Shown here piece by piece: positions 1 to 6,530 of a DNA stretch of 64,000 nucleotides. Made by a program: the position numbers and the translations under genes. A model generated the notes under the pieces. That model made no database searches. It was given only the letters and a program-made list of their open reading frames with translations, and was not told the origin of the DNA. Each line of letters starts with the position of its first letter. The first letter of the stretch is position 1. The DNA lies in NCBI GenBank assembly GCA_026195255.1, contig JAPHSS010000036.1:1-64000 (forward strand), given 5' to 3'. The stretch is from Gammaproteobacteria bacterium (GTDB lineage: Bacteria > Pseudomonadota > Gammaproteobacteria > SZUA-229).

Positions 1-104
1 CTGATGCATGTGAACGTGTAGGTGATGGCCTGGTGGCTGCTCACATTATTGCGCGTCCACACAAAGAAGTTGAGCCTGTTTTACCAACTGGTAAAACAGC
101 CTAA
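1..104 (+). CDS. csoS1: Carboxysome shell protein CsoS1 (BMC domain), 3' end only
   Basis: This is the last 33 codons of a gene whose start lies left of the window; the reading frame begins at base 3 and the stop TAA is at 102-104. Its translation (ADACERVGDGLVAAHIIARP, then HKEVEPVLPTGKTA) is nearly identical to the C-terminal part of the complete shell gene that follows 42 bases later. It is therefore a tandem paralogue. The family forms the hexameric BMC tiles of the alpha-carboxysome facets. The copies diverge only after the conserved RPH motif. Confidence 0.9.
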   Translation, partial: DACERVGDGLVAAHIIARPHKEVEPVLPTGKTA

Positions 105-146
105 ATTAGTTTTATTATGCAGTTAAAATTTTAGGAGAAACAGACC

Positions 147-458
147 ATGGCCAAAGATAAGTACGGTATCGCGCTTGGAATGATTGAAACACGCGGGTTA
201 GTTCCTGCCATTGAAGCAGCTGATGCTATGACGAAAGCGGCAGAAGTTCATCTTGTAGGACGTGAATTTGTTGGCGGCGGTTATGTGACAGTATTAGTTC
301 GTGGAGAAACGGGTGCGGTTAACGCGGCAGTTCGTGCGGGTGCTGATGCATGTGAACGTGTTGGTGACGGTCTGGTAGCAGCGCACATTATTGCTCGTCC
401 TCACAATGAAGTTGAAAGTGTGATTGACATAACAGGTAAAACTGCCTCAGGCAGTTAA
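147..458 (+). CDS. csoS1: Carboxysome shell hexamer protein CsoS1
   Basis: This 103-residue single BMC-domain protein is the main hexameric facet tile of the alpha-carboxysome shell. It has the typical start IALGMIETRGLVPAIEAADAM, the KAAEVHLVGREFVGGGYV core and the RAGADACERVGDGL segment, and its length matches CsoS1A/C. An AGGAG ribosome binding site at 133-137 precedes ATG 147. It follows another csoS1 copy and precedes the ferritin-like gene, as in alpha-carboxysome operons. The C-terminal tail (ESVIDITGKTASGS) is longer than that of the upstream copy. Which lettered paralogue (A, B or C) it corresponds to cannot be decided here. Confidence 0.95.
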   Translation: MAKDKYGIALGMIETRGLVPAIEAADAMTKAAEVHLVGREFVGGGYVTVLVRGETGAVNAAVRAGADACERVGDGLVAAHIIARPHNEVESVIDITGKTASGS

Positions 459-491
459 TAACTGTTAGTTGACTAATAAGACGACGTACAC

Positions 492-947
492 ATGTTTCAC
501 ATCAACAGTGATGAACGCGTATTAGGCTACCTGGGTCGAGCCCTGAGTCTTGAGCTCTCTGCAGTACAGCTTTATAGTACTCAGTCAATGCTTGTTACCT
601 CCTGGGGTTTGACCGGTGTTGCCGATAAATTTCGTGAAGAGTCACGTGAAGAAATGGAGCATGCTGAACGAATTATTAGTCGAATGTTAGCACTTGGTGT
701 AGCACCCAATGCTTCACAGTTGCGTCCGGTTAAACTTGGACAAAACCTGCAAGAATTATTACAGCATAATTATGCGTTTGAAAATGAAATGATTAGTTTA
801 TATGATAATGCAACAAATTATTGTGCAAGTATTGCTGATTATGATAACCGGCTATTTTTTGAGGCGCTTCTTAATGAAGAAAAAGCACATGCTGCTGATT
901 TATCATTATGGCTTCAGGAATTAAAACAAACATCCATCAAAAAATGA
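492..947 (+). CDS. Carboxysome-associated bacterioferritin-like protein
   Basis: This 151-residue, mainly helical protein resembles the bacterioferritin/ferritin-like gene commonly found directly after csoS1 in alpha-carboxysome operons. Visible features are the ferritin-like carboxylate and histidine pattern: E21 in SLELSAVQLYS, EEMEHAERI around residue 55 and EALLNEEKAHAADL near residue 130. These could build a di-iron site. The gene lies 33 bases after csoS1 and 20 bases before the acRAF gene, so it is probably co-transcribed. Its role in the carboxysome is not settled. Iron storage is the family's usual activity but is only inferred here. Confidence 0.8.
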   Translation: MFHINSDERVLGYLGRALSLELSAVQLYSTQSMLVTSWGLTGVADKFREESREEMEHAERIISRMLALGVAPNASQLRPVKLGQNLQELLQHNYAFENEMISLYDNATNYCASIADYDNRLFFEALLNEEKAHAADLSLWLQELKQTSIKK

Positions 948-967
948 CTTATTAATGGAAATTTGAA

Positions 968-1228
968 ATGAGTGATCAATGGCAAGAACGTAATAAACCT
1001 GCGCGACTTGAACGACGTTACTTATTTGATGAGTACAGCACACTTCGTGATTTCCTTGAACTTGCAGCTGAATTGTCAGAGCGTGAAGATTTATTTCCAG
1101 ACATGGGCTTTGGTAAAGATTATGCCAATATCACCATTTACGCTGACGAAGGTAGTGAAGAACTTAGTGATGCTCATCATCATTTTGCACAAGAGCTCGA
1201 TAAGTTATTTAACCTGAAAGAAGACTGA
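968..1228 (+). CDS. acRAF: Rubisco assembly factor acRAF (pterin carbinolamine dehydratase-like)
   Basis: This 86-residue protein is related to pterin-4a-carbinolamine dehydratase. The position in the carboxysome operon and the short helical/beta layout (RRYLFDEYSTLRDFLELAAE, then a HHHFAQELDKLF tail) match acRAF, which helps assemble form IA Rubisco. A true dehydratase would show a conserved histidine catalytic triad. Only the HHH cluster near residues 71-73 is seen here, so enzyme activity is doubtful, as expected for the chaperone branch. The gene ends 8 bases before mcdA, so the two are likely translated from one message. Confidence 0.82.
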   Translation: MSDQWQERNKPARLERRYLFDEYSTLRDFLELAAELSEREDLFPDMGFGKDYANITIYADEGSEELSDAHHHFAQELDKLFNLKED

Positions 1229-1236
1229 GGTTAACG

Positions 1237-1872
1237 ATGCCTGTTATTGCGTTGGTAGGCAACAAGGGTGGTGCTGGTAAGACAACATTGTCTATTAATC
1301 TTGCTGCAGGGCTTGCAAAACAGACAAGTGTTGTTGTTGTTGATGCTGACCCGCAGGGTTCGGCTATACAATGGAATGTTTTCACTGGCACCAATATGTC
1401 GATGCCAGTGCTTAAAGCCAGTGATGAGTCAGGTGAACTGGGAAATCAACTAGCCAAGCTTTCTCAAGAATACGATTATGTCGTTGTAGATTGTCCACCA
1501 TCAGTGCATGCATCACAAACGACCAGGGTATTAGAGATCTGTGATTTAGCATTGATTCCTGTTCAGCCATCTCCTGTGGATTTATGGGCGACAGTGCACA
1601 CTGAAAAAGCAGTTCAACATGCTCGTCAATCTAATGAAGGTTTACGTGCACTTCTGGTTATCAATCAACTGGAACCACGTACCACATTATCTCGCCTGGT
1701 TCGTGATGCGCTTTCTGAAATTGGGCTGCCAGTAGCAAATACGGCTTTACGTAGAAGGGCAATTTTTAGAAATAGTGCACTAGAAGGCAAGAACGTTTTT
1801 GAAATGGGACGTCGTGGTCTTCAAGCTGCGGGCGAAATAGATGAACTTATCCATGAGGTGATTAAGATATGA
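1237..1872 (+). CDS. mcdA: Carboxysome positioning ATPase McdA (ParA family)
   Basis: This 211-residue ParA/MIPZ-type ATPase has a deviant Walker A KGGAGKTT at residues 10-17, a Walker A' DADPQGS near residue 37 and a Walker B YVVVDCPPS near residue 81. McdA spaces carboxysomes over the nucleoid by ATP-dependent DNA binding that is reset by its partner McdB. The next gene overlaps its stop by four bases (ATGA) and encodes a McdB-like protein, which makes the McdAB assignment stronger than general ParA. The short length fits the Mcd type and lacks the long N-terminal extension of plasmid ParA. Confidence 0.88.
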   Translation: MPVIALVGNKGGAGKTTLSINLAAGLAKQTSVVVVDADPQGSAIQWNVFTGTNMSMPVLKASDESGELGNQLAKLSQEYDYVVVDCPPSVHASQTTRVLEICDLALIPVQPSPVDLWATVHTEKAVQHARQSNEGLRALLVINQLEPRTTLSRLVRDALSEIGLPVANTALRRRAIFRNSALEGKNVFEMGRRGLQAAGEIDELIHEVIKI

Positions 1873-2102
1873 GTAACAATGACAAAGCAAAAGAAAAACT
1901 AATGGAATCTATGCGTATGACTAAAGAGGGGACGAATAAGAAAGTTGAGGAAGCTGCTGATACAAGGCAAAATAAAACACCTCAGGATGAAACACCTATA
2001 AAGAAAAAAAAGAAGAACACCATAAGTAAAAAAATATCAAAAGATTCTCAAAAAACATCCGCGGACCCTTTTCAGAGTGTGTCACGTGTGTGGCCTGATT
2101 GA
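1869..2102 (+). CDS. mcdB: Carboxysome positioning adaptor McdB (alpha type)
   Basis: This 77-residue, highly charged, low-complexity protein looks largely disordered. It has a Lys-rich stretch (PIKKKKKNTISKKISK) around residues 43-58 and ends in RVWPD, with a single tryptophan near the C-terminus. Alpha-type McdB proteins are small, charged and carry a conserved C-terminal tryptophan, which fits. It overlaps mcdA by four bases (ATGA), which indicates translational coupling. McdB links carboxysomes to McdA and stimulates its ATPase. Identification rests on context plus composition, because such proteins have little sequence conservation. Confidence 0.8.
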   Translation: MSNNDKAKEKLMESMRMTKEGTNKKVEEAADTRQNKTPQDETPIKKKKKNTISKKISKDSQKTSADPFQSVSRVWPD

Positions 2103-2127
2103 AGTTAGTTATTCATTGATGATTACA

Positions 2128-2153
2128 AATCAATAGTGTCTAAGACATTGATT
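2128..2153 (+). terminator. Weak hairpin after the carboxysome operon
   Basis: Arms AATCAAT and ATTGATT flank an inner GTC/GAC pair with a small bulge, 25 bases after mcdB. There is no clear U-run after it, so it may be an RNA 3'-end hairpin and not a strong terminator. Confidence 0.35.
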
Positions 2154-2261
2154 GGTATAGAGCCCTTATCCATCAGAAACTTCAATATTAGATTTATCTT
2201 AATCTGGCATAAACATATGTCGCTTAACAACCATCGATTTATTATGGCTTGACTTAGGTAG

Positions 2262-2525
2262 TTGAATACACTATATATAGACAATAGTCTATGTATAGTG
2301 TATTATCTTATTTGCTTTAATGAATGTGTTTTTAAGGCATACTTGTTACAGTACGTGAGAGCTAACAGTAAAATATTAGAGTTAATCTTTTCTTTACTGT
2401 CAGTGAATTTGCAGTTCCTGGAATATAAGCAAATAGTAGATTCAGTAGAGCGCATTCAAGCGTGCAGAGAAAACCCCGATGCGCATGCTGATTGTAAAAA
2501 TATACTCGAACGTTACCTTAAATGA
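2262..2525 (+). CDS. Possible small ORF between mcdB and cbbR
   Basis: This is an open frame of 87 codons from TTG 2262, ending 12 bases before the next gene. The second half (ILELIFSLLSVNLQFLEYKQ, then VDSVERIQACRENPDAHADC and KNILERYLK) has the amphipathic pattern of a helical protein. The first 20 codons run through a large palindrome (2267-2302), so a real protein would more likely start later at a GTG or TTG. No convincing ribosome binding site is visible and no family is recognised. It may be a small hypothetical gene or a chance ORF. Confidence 0.3.
   Translation: MNTLYIDNSLCIVYYLICFNECVFKAYLLQYVRANSKILELIFSLLSVNLQFLEYKQIVDSVERIQACRENPDAHADCKNILERYLK
2267..2302. repeat. 36-bp near-perfect palindrome upstream of cbbR
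   Basis: Two 16-base arms, beginning TACACTATATATAGAC, flank a 4-base centre (AATA) with one mismatched pair. It lies about 240 bases upstream of the LysR gene. It could be an operator or a transcript hairpin; there is no U-run directly after it. Confidence 0.6.
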
Positions 2526-2537
2526 AAGACAAGACTG

Positions 2538-3611
2538 GTGGGCCATATGCCAACATCTACCGATAATAGTTATACTCCGCCGGCAGCAATGCCGGAGCAT
2601 CTCATTCGTTATGCGACATTTCGCCAGTTTCAGGTGTTTGAGGCTATCTATCGTCTGGGTAGTTTTACCCGCGCAGCCGAAGAACTCTTTCTTACTCAAC
2701 CAACAGTTTCAATGCAGGTCAAAAAATTAGCAGAGGCAATCGGCTTACCATTATTTGAGCATGTGGGTCGAAATGTCGAACCAACAGAAGCTGGTATGCA
2801 GGTATATGCTGCCTGCCGCGGTATGTTTGAAACACTGTCAAATCTGGAAATGAAAATCTCTGATATGAAAGGTTTGAAGCGTGGTCGCTTGCGTATGGGG
2901 GTTATTACGACCGCAAAATATCTGGCACCTGAAATGTTAGGTGAGTTTAGCCATATATATCCAGGGATCGATCTATCCTTAAAGGTTACCAATCGCGACA
3001 GTATACTTCGTCGTATACGTGCTAACGAAGATGATCTGTACATCATGGGTCAGGCACCTAAAGGGGATATTGAGGTTGAAGCGTTTCCCTTTGCGCCTAA
3101 TCCACTGGTTATGATGGCACCGAGAGATCATCCGCTAGTGTCTAAGAAGAATATTAGTCTGCAAGAGATTGCAAAAGAACCATTTATTATTCGCGAACCT
3201 GGTTCGGGTATTCGTGATGCCATGTTTAAAGCCTTTGATGCAGTAGGGGTGCGCCCTGAAGTGCGCATGGAAATAGGTAATAATGAAGCAATCAAACATG
3301 CTGTTGCGGGTGGTCTGGGATTGTCAGTCTTATCACTTCATACATTGTCACTTGAAGGTGTTGATGGTCCCGTAGCGCTTCTTGATGTAGAAGGATTTCC
3401 TATTTTACGTAACTGGTATATCGTTTATCCGAAAGGAAAAGAATTATCTATGGTCGCGCAAACATTTCTGGATTTTGTAATCGGTTCTGAGGCAAAGATC
3501 AGAGAACGCATGGAAAAGATGTGGCCTAAATTAGAAAATGTTTTAAAAGAAGCTCAATATAATACGCCTGCGAAGCAACAAGTAAGCCAGAAAAAAGCAG
3601 CCAAAAAGTAA
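2538..3611 (+). CDS. cbbR: LysR-type regulator, probably CbbR
   Basis: This LysR family regulator has an N-terminal winged HTH (ATFRQFQVFEAIYRLGSFTR, then AAEELFLTQPTVSMQVKKLA, about residues 25-65) that closely follows CbbR sequences. A substrate-binding effector domain spans about 110-320. CbbR controls Calvin-cycle and CO2-concentrating genes. Here it stands between the carboxysome genes and a SulP transporter, which supports that role. Start choice is uncertain: GTG 2538, ATG 2547 (with GGTGGG nearby) and ATG 2589 are all possible. The 357-residue length exceeds the usual 300-320 because of an N-terminal extension and a Lys/Gln-rich tail. Unusually, it is co-directional with the carboxysome genes and not divergent. 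Confidence 0.85.
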   Translation: MGHMPTSTDNSYTPPAAMPEHLIRYATFRQFQVFEAIYRLGSFTRAAEELFLTQPTVSMQVKKLAEAIGLPLFEHVGRNVEPTEAGMQVYAACRGMFETLSNLEMKISDMKGLKRGRLRMGVITTAKYLAPEMLGEFSHIYPGIDLSLKVTNRDSILRRIRANEDDLYIMGQAPKGDIEVEAFPFAPNPLVMMAPRDHPLVSKKNISLQEIAKEPFIIREPGSGIRDAMFKAFDAVGVRPEVRMEIGNNEAIKHAVAGGLGLSVLSLHTLSLEGVDGPVALLDVEGFPILRNWYIVYPKGKELSMVAQTFLDFVIGSEAKIRERMEKMWPKLENVLKEAQYNTPAKQQVSQKKAAKK

Positions 3612-3703
3612 CCTGAAGCTTATTTTTCCAATCGGTCTATTTCTTTATTTACTAATATAGTAATATAAATTGAAGCAATTTTTATTGGTGTCCGTCTATA
3701 GCG

Positions 3704-3745
3704 CAACTAAATAATATCAAACAGTAAACTTATCTTATTTAGTTG
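3704..3745. promoter_or_regulatory. Inverted repeat in the cbbR-sulP intergenic region
   Basis: The 322-base gap 3612-3933 holds 11-base perfect arms, CAACTAAATAA at 3704-3714 and its complement at 3735-3745, separated by 20 bases. It could be a LysR-type operator for the transporter gene or the 3' hairpin of cbbR. The rest of the gap is AT-rich and shows nothing else clear. Confidence 0.4.
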
Positions 3746-3933
3746 TTATTTAAAGATAATAGCAAGAAATAGATCGTTATAAAATATTCAAGTTAAAAAC
3801 CTTCCTATTGGCAGCTAGCTATAGCACCTATCACTAATATCAATGAGTAATTTCTTTTACCCGGATACATAATATTAACTGGATTTACTCTAGTATTTAT
3901 TAGAGCAATTTTACTTTCTGAGGGCGTTAATAT

Positions 3934-5628
3934 ATGCAGGTGTTTAACGAAATAAGTTTAAAACATAAACGCGGTGATATTTTTGGTGGTGTTACAGCCG
4001 CTGTGATTGCATTGCCTATGGCGCTAGCTTTTGGTGTTGCCTCAGGTGCTGGTGCTGAAGCGGGTCTTTATGGTGCAATCCTTGTCGGTTTCTTTGCAGC
4101 TTTGTTTGGTGGCTCGCCAACACTAATCTCTGAGCCGACCGGTCCAATGACGGTTGTGTTTACCGCTGTTATAGCAAAACTTATCGCTTCAGATCCTGTA
4201 AATGGAATGGCAATGGCTTTTACTGTTGTTATTATGGCTGGCCTGTTTCAAATTCTGTTTGGCATACTGAAGCTAGGCAAATATGTAACCTTGATGCCTT
4301 ATACCGTTGTATCCGGGTTTATGTCAGGTATTGGTATTATTCTAATTATCTTACAGCTCGGCCCATTACTTGGACAGCCTGCGCCAGGTGGGGGTGTTAT
4401 TGCAGTATTACAAAATTTGCCATCACTAATTTCAGGCATACAAACAGATGAAACTGTTTTGGCAATATTTACACTGGCTATCCTTTTTTTAATACCAAAG
4501 AAACTTAAACAATACCTTCCTCCGCCACTGGTTGCTCTGGTCGTTTGTACGTTGTTATCAGTGATATTTTTAGGTACGACAGATATACGACGCATTGGTG
4601 AAATACCAACAGGCTTACCGGCTTTGCAACTGCCTGTATTTAATGCTGAGCAGTGGCAAACGATGTTAATAGACTCCGTTGTATTAGGTATGTTGGGATG
4701 TATTGATGCTTTACTTACATCTGTTGTGGCCGATAGCATTACTCGCAAACGCCATAATTCTGACAAGGAGTTAATAGGCCAGGGTATTGGTAATATCATG
4801 TCTGGACTATTTGGTGGTTTACCGGGTGCTGGTGCAACCATGGGAACCGTTGTAAGTATCCAGGCTGGGGCGCGAACTGCTTTAGCAGGTCTTATAAGAG
4901 CTGCAATATTACTCGTAGTTATCCTGTGGGCGGCAGACTTAACCTCCGTAATACCCCTGGCCGTACTCGCCGCTATCGCCTTAAAAGTGGGTATAGATAT
5001 TATTGACTGGAGCTTCCTGAAACGAGCCCATTATATTTCTGGCAAAGGCGCATTGATTACATACGGCGTAATACTGCTGACAGTTTTTGTTGATCTGATT
5101 GCAGCTGTCGGTATTGGATTATTTGTTGCCAATGTTATGACAATTACAAAACTATCTGAGTTACAGGAGAATGATGTTAAAGCGGTGACTGATCCTGATA
5201 ATACAGATCTGAAGTTATCACCACGCGAAAAAGAAATATTAAGAGATGCTAAAGGCAAGATCATGTTGTTATATTTACGTGGTTCGATGATTTTTGGTAG
5301 CTCAAGGGCGATTACACGTAAGAATTCACAGTTTGGTGGGTGTCATACGCTTGTTGTTGATATAACTGATGTAAAACACCTGGGTGTTTCGGCTGCTTTA
5401 GCACTTGAAGAATCTATTCTTGAAATGAGTAATGCCGGAGGTTCAGTTTATATCGTTACTACTAAAGAGCAAGCTTTACAACGACTGGGTAAACTGGATG
5501 TTCTTAAAAATATACCTGATGAAAATATAGGTGTGGGCAGAGAACTTGTGTTAGAACGTATTAGTGAAAAAAATACAGGAAAATCACTAACAGATAATAA
5601 TGTAAAAGAACCTGTACACAGTGTTTGA
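3934..5628 (+). CDS. SulP family anion transporter (BicA-like, probable bicarbonate uptake)
   Basis: This 564-residue inner-membrane SulP carrier has many hydrophobic segments from about residue 15 to 410. The conserved early segment GVTAAVIALPMALAFGVASG and the motif PTGPMTVVF are both visible. A cytoplasmic STAS domain follows (about 440-540; VVDITDVKHLGVSAALALEE). SulP proteins move sulfate, bicarbonate or other anions, often with sodium. The sequence alone does not fix the substrate, but placement after carboxysome and cbbR genes makes bicarbonate likely, as for cyanobacterial BicA. A GAGGG site lies about 14 bases before ATG 3934. A small gene follows 44 bases downstream. Confidence 0.88.
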   Translation: MQVFNEISLKHKRGDIFGGVTAAVIALPMALAFGVASGAGAEAGLYGAILVGFFAALFGGSPTLISEPTGPMTVVFTAVIAKLIASDPVNGMAMAFTVVIMAGLFQILFGILKLGKYVTLMPYTVVSGFMSGIGIILIILQLGPLLGQPAPGGGVIAVLQNLPSLISGIQTDETVLAIFTLAILFLIPKKLKQYLPPPLVALVVCTLLSVIFLGTTDIRRIGEIPTGLPALQLPVFNAEQWQTMLIDSVVLGMLGCIDALLTSVVADSITRKRHNSDKELIGQGIGNIMSGLFGGLPGAGATMGTVVSIQAGARTALAGLIRAAILLVVILWAADLTSVIPLAVLAAIALKVGIDIIDWSFLKRAHYISGKGALITYGVILLTVFVDLIAAVGIGLFVANVMTITKLSELQENDVKAVTDPDNTDLKLSPREKEILRDAKGKIMLLYLRGSMIFGSSRAITRKNSQFGGCHTLVVDITDVKHLGVSAALALEESILEMSNAGGSVYIVTTKEQALQRLGKLDVLKNIPDENIGVGRELVLERISEKNTGKSLTDNNVKEPVHSV

Positions 5629-5672
5629 TTAAACGAAGTGTCCTGAATAATAAATAAGAAGAGGGAATATTT

Positions 5673-6041
5673 ATGTTAATGCCTAATCGGAATTATCCAC
5701 ATTTGTCCCATCAAATTATAACTGATGTTACAAAGGTTATTGATAATCATCTTAGGGATGATTGGGTGATCAGAATTGAATATACAGATGAAATTGAATA
5801 TTTAAATACCAGCTGGCAACAGTGGGGAAAAGCCTTTTTTAAAGTTAAGGAGCCTGTTGAAGTAGTTGATAGTATTTATGAATGTCATACCAATAATCAA
5901 ATCTGTTCGATACGCTTACATGCAGAAAAATTTAATCCCGTAAGCCGTTTTTATTACTCAGTATGTCAAGCCTGTCCTGAATCCAAAAAATTGCAGTATG
6001 CTCCATTAGAGCTGGTTCAAAATGATGTTGATTTACAATAA
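5673..6041 (+). CDS. Small protein resembling the Rubisco small subunit
   Basis: This 122-residue soluble protein was not recognised at first. Its residue pattern follows the Rubisco small subunit fold: an N-terminal helix, DDWVIRIEY (W31, E36), a W48-QQ-W51 pair where CbbS has YWxMW, then FF and VVDSIYEC. It continues with IRLHAEKF (I80-R81, F87) where CbbS has the IRVxxFD strand. About ten positions agree with CbbS while overall identity is low, and the CbbS N-terminal part is missing. It sits 44 bases after the SulP gene behind a GAGGG site, so it is probably co-expressed. Cysteines at 71, 78, 98 and 101 could form disulfides. A small-subunit-like docking or regulatory role is inference. 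Confidence 0.6.
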   Translation: MLMPNRNYPHLSHQIITDVTKVIDNHLRDDWVIRIEYTDEIEYLNTSWQQWGKAFFKVKEPVEVVDSIYECHTNNQICSIRLHAEKFNPVSRFYYSVCQACPESKKLQYAPLELVQNDVDLQ

Positions 6042-6530
6042 TAGTAAAGTTTATCATGCGTGTGATGAATAATATGAAACTTGTATAGTTATAACATCAC
6101 AAACAACTTGCAAATTTAAATACTTGCTTATTGTCCAAATAATGTGCGAAAGATATGTGATTTTTATAATAAGAACACAGTTGTGCATATGTTTGTTTAT
6201 GTTTTCTGGTCAGTATAATACCCACCGTCCGATGAAGATGTCATCCCCATCATACCGTTAGTTTGTTTTATAGCGCCATCGCGCATGTAGGCAGTTGTGT
6301 CACTGAGGCGCAAGCGTAGTAGTTAAGGTGGGGGTCCAGTTTAATTTCACATTCCGGATCAAACAATCAGCTAAAACCTTAGTTGAAGGTTTTCTTTTGT
6401 GTTTAATAATAAATTAAACAGTAGGGGTAAATGTTAAATTAGAATCTTGTGCTATGCTTTTTATGTATATACAGATCAGATTCACAAGACTGTTCTTGGT
6501 GGAGATTGGACGAATAAAATCAGGATTTAC
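6042..6530. other. 489-base intergenic region with repeat remnants
   Basis: No gene is seen. It contains a degenerate TCATCCCC repeat-like stretch near 6240. It also holds GGTGGGGGTCCAGTTTA at 6327-6343 and the hairpin block at 6369-6393; both of these recur beside the RAYT transposase at 19.5-19.8 kb. It also carries the promoter region of the following histidine kinase. Confidence 0.6.
6369..6393 (+). repeat. Dispersed repeat with terminator-like hairpin, copy 1
   Basis: The 20-mer CAGCTAAAACCTTAGTTGAA at 6369-6388 occurs again at 19552-19571. Within it, AAAACCTT and AAGGTTTT form a perfect 8-base stem with loop AGTTG, followed by a T-rich stretch. About 30 further bases on the left are similar between the two copies. 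Confidence 0.75.

Noticed and set aside
4299..4841. Long minus-strand ORF of 180 codons inside the SulP gene
   Set aside because: A shadow of the strongly conserved plus-strand transporter frame; its translation is Pro/Ser/Ile-rich with no domain.
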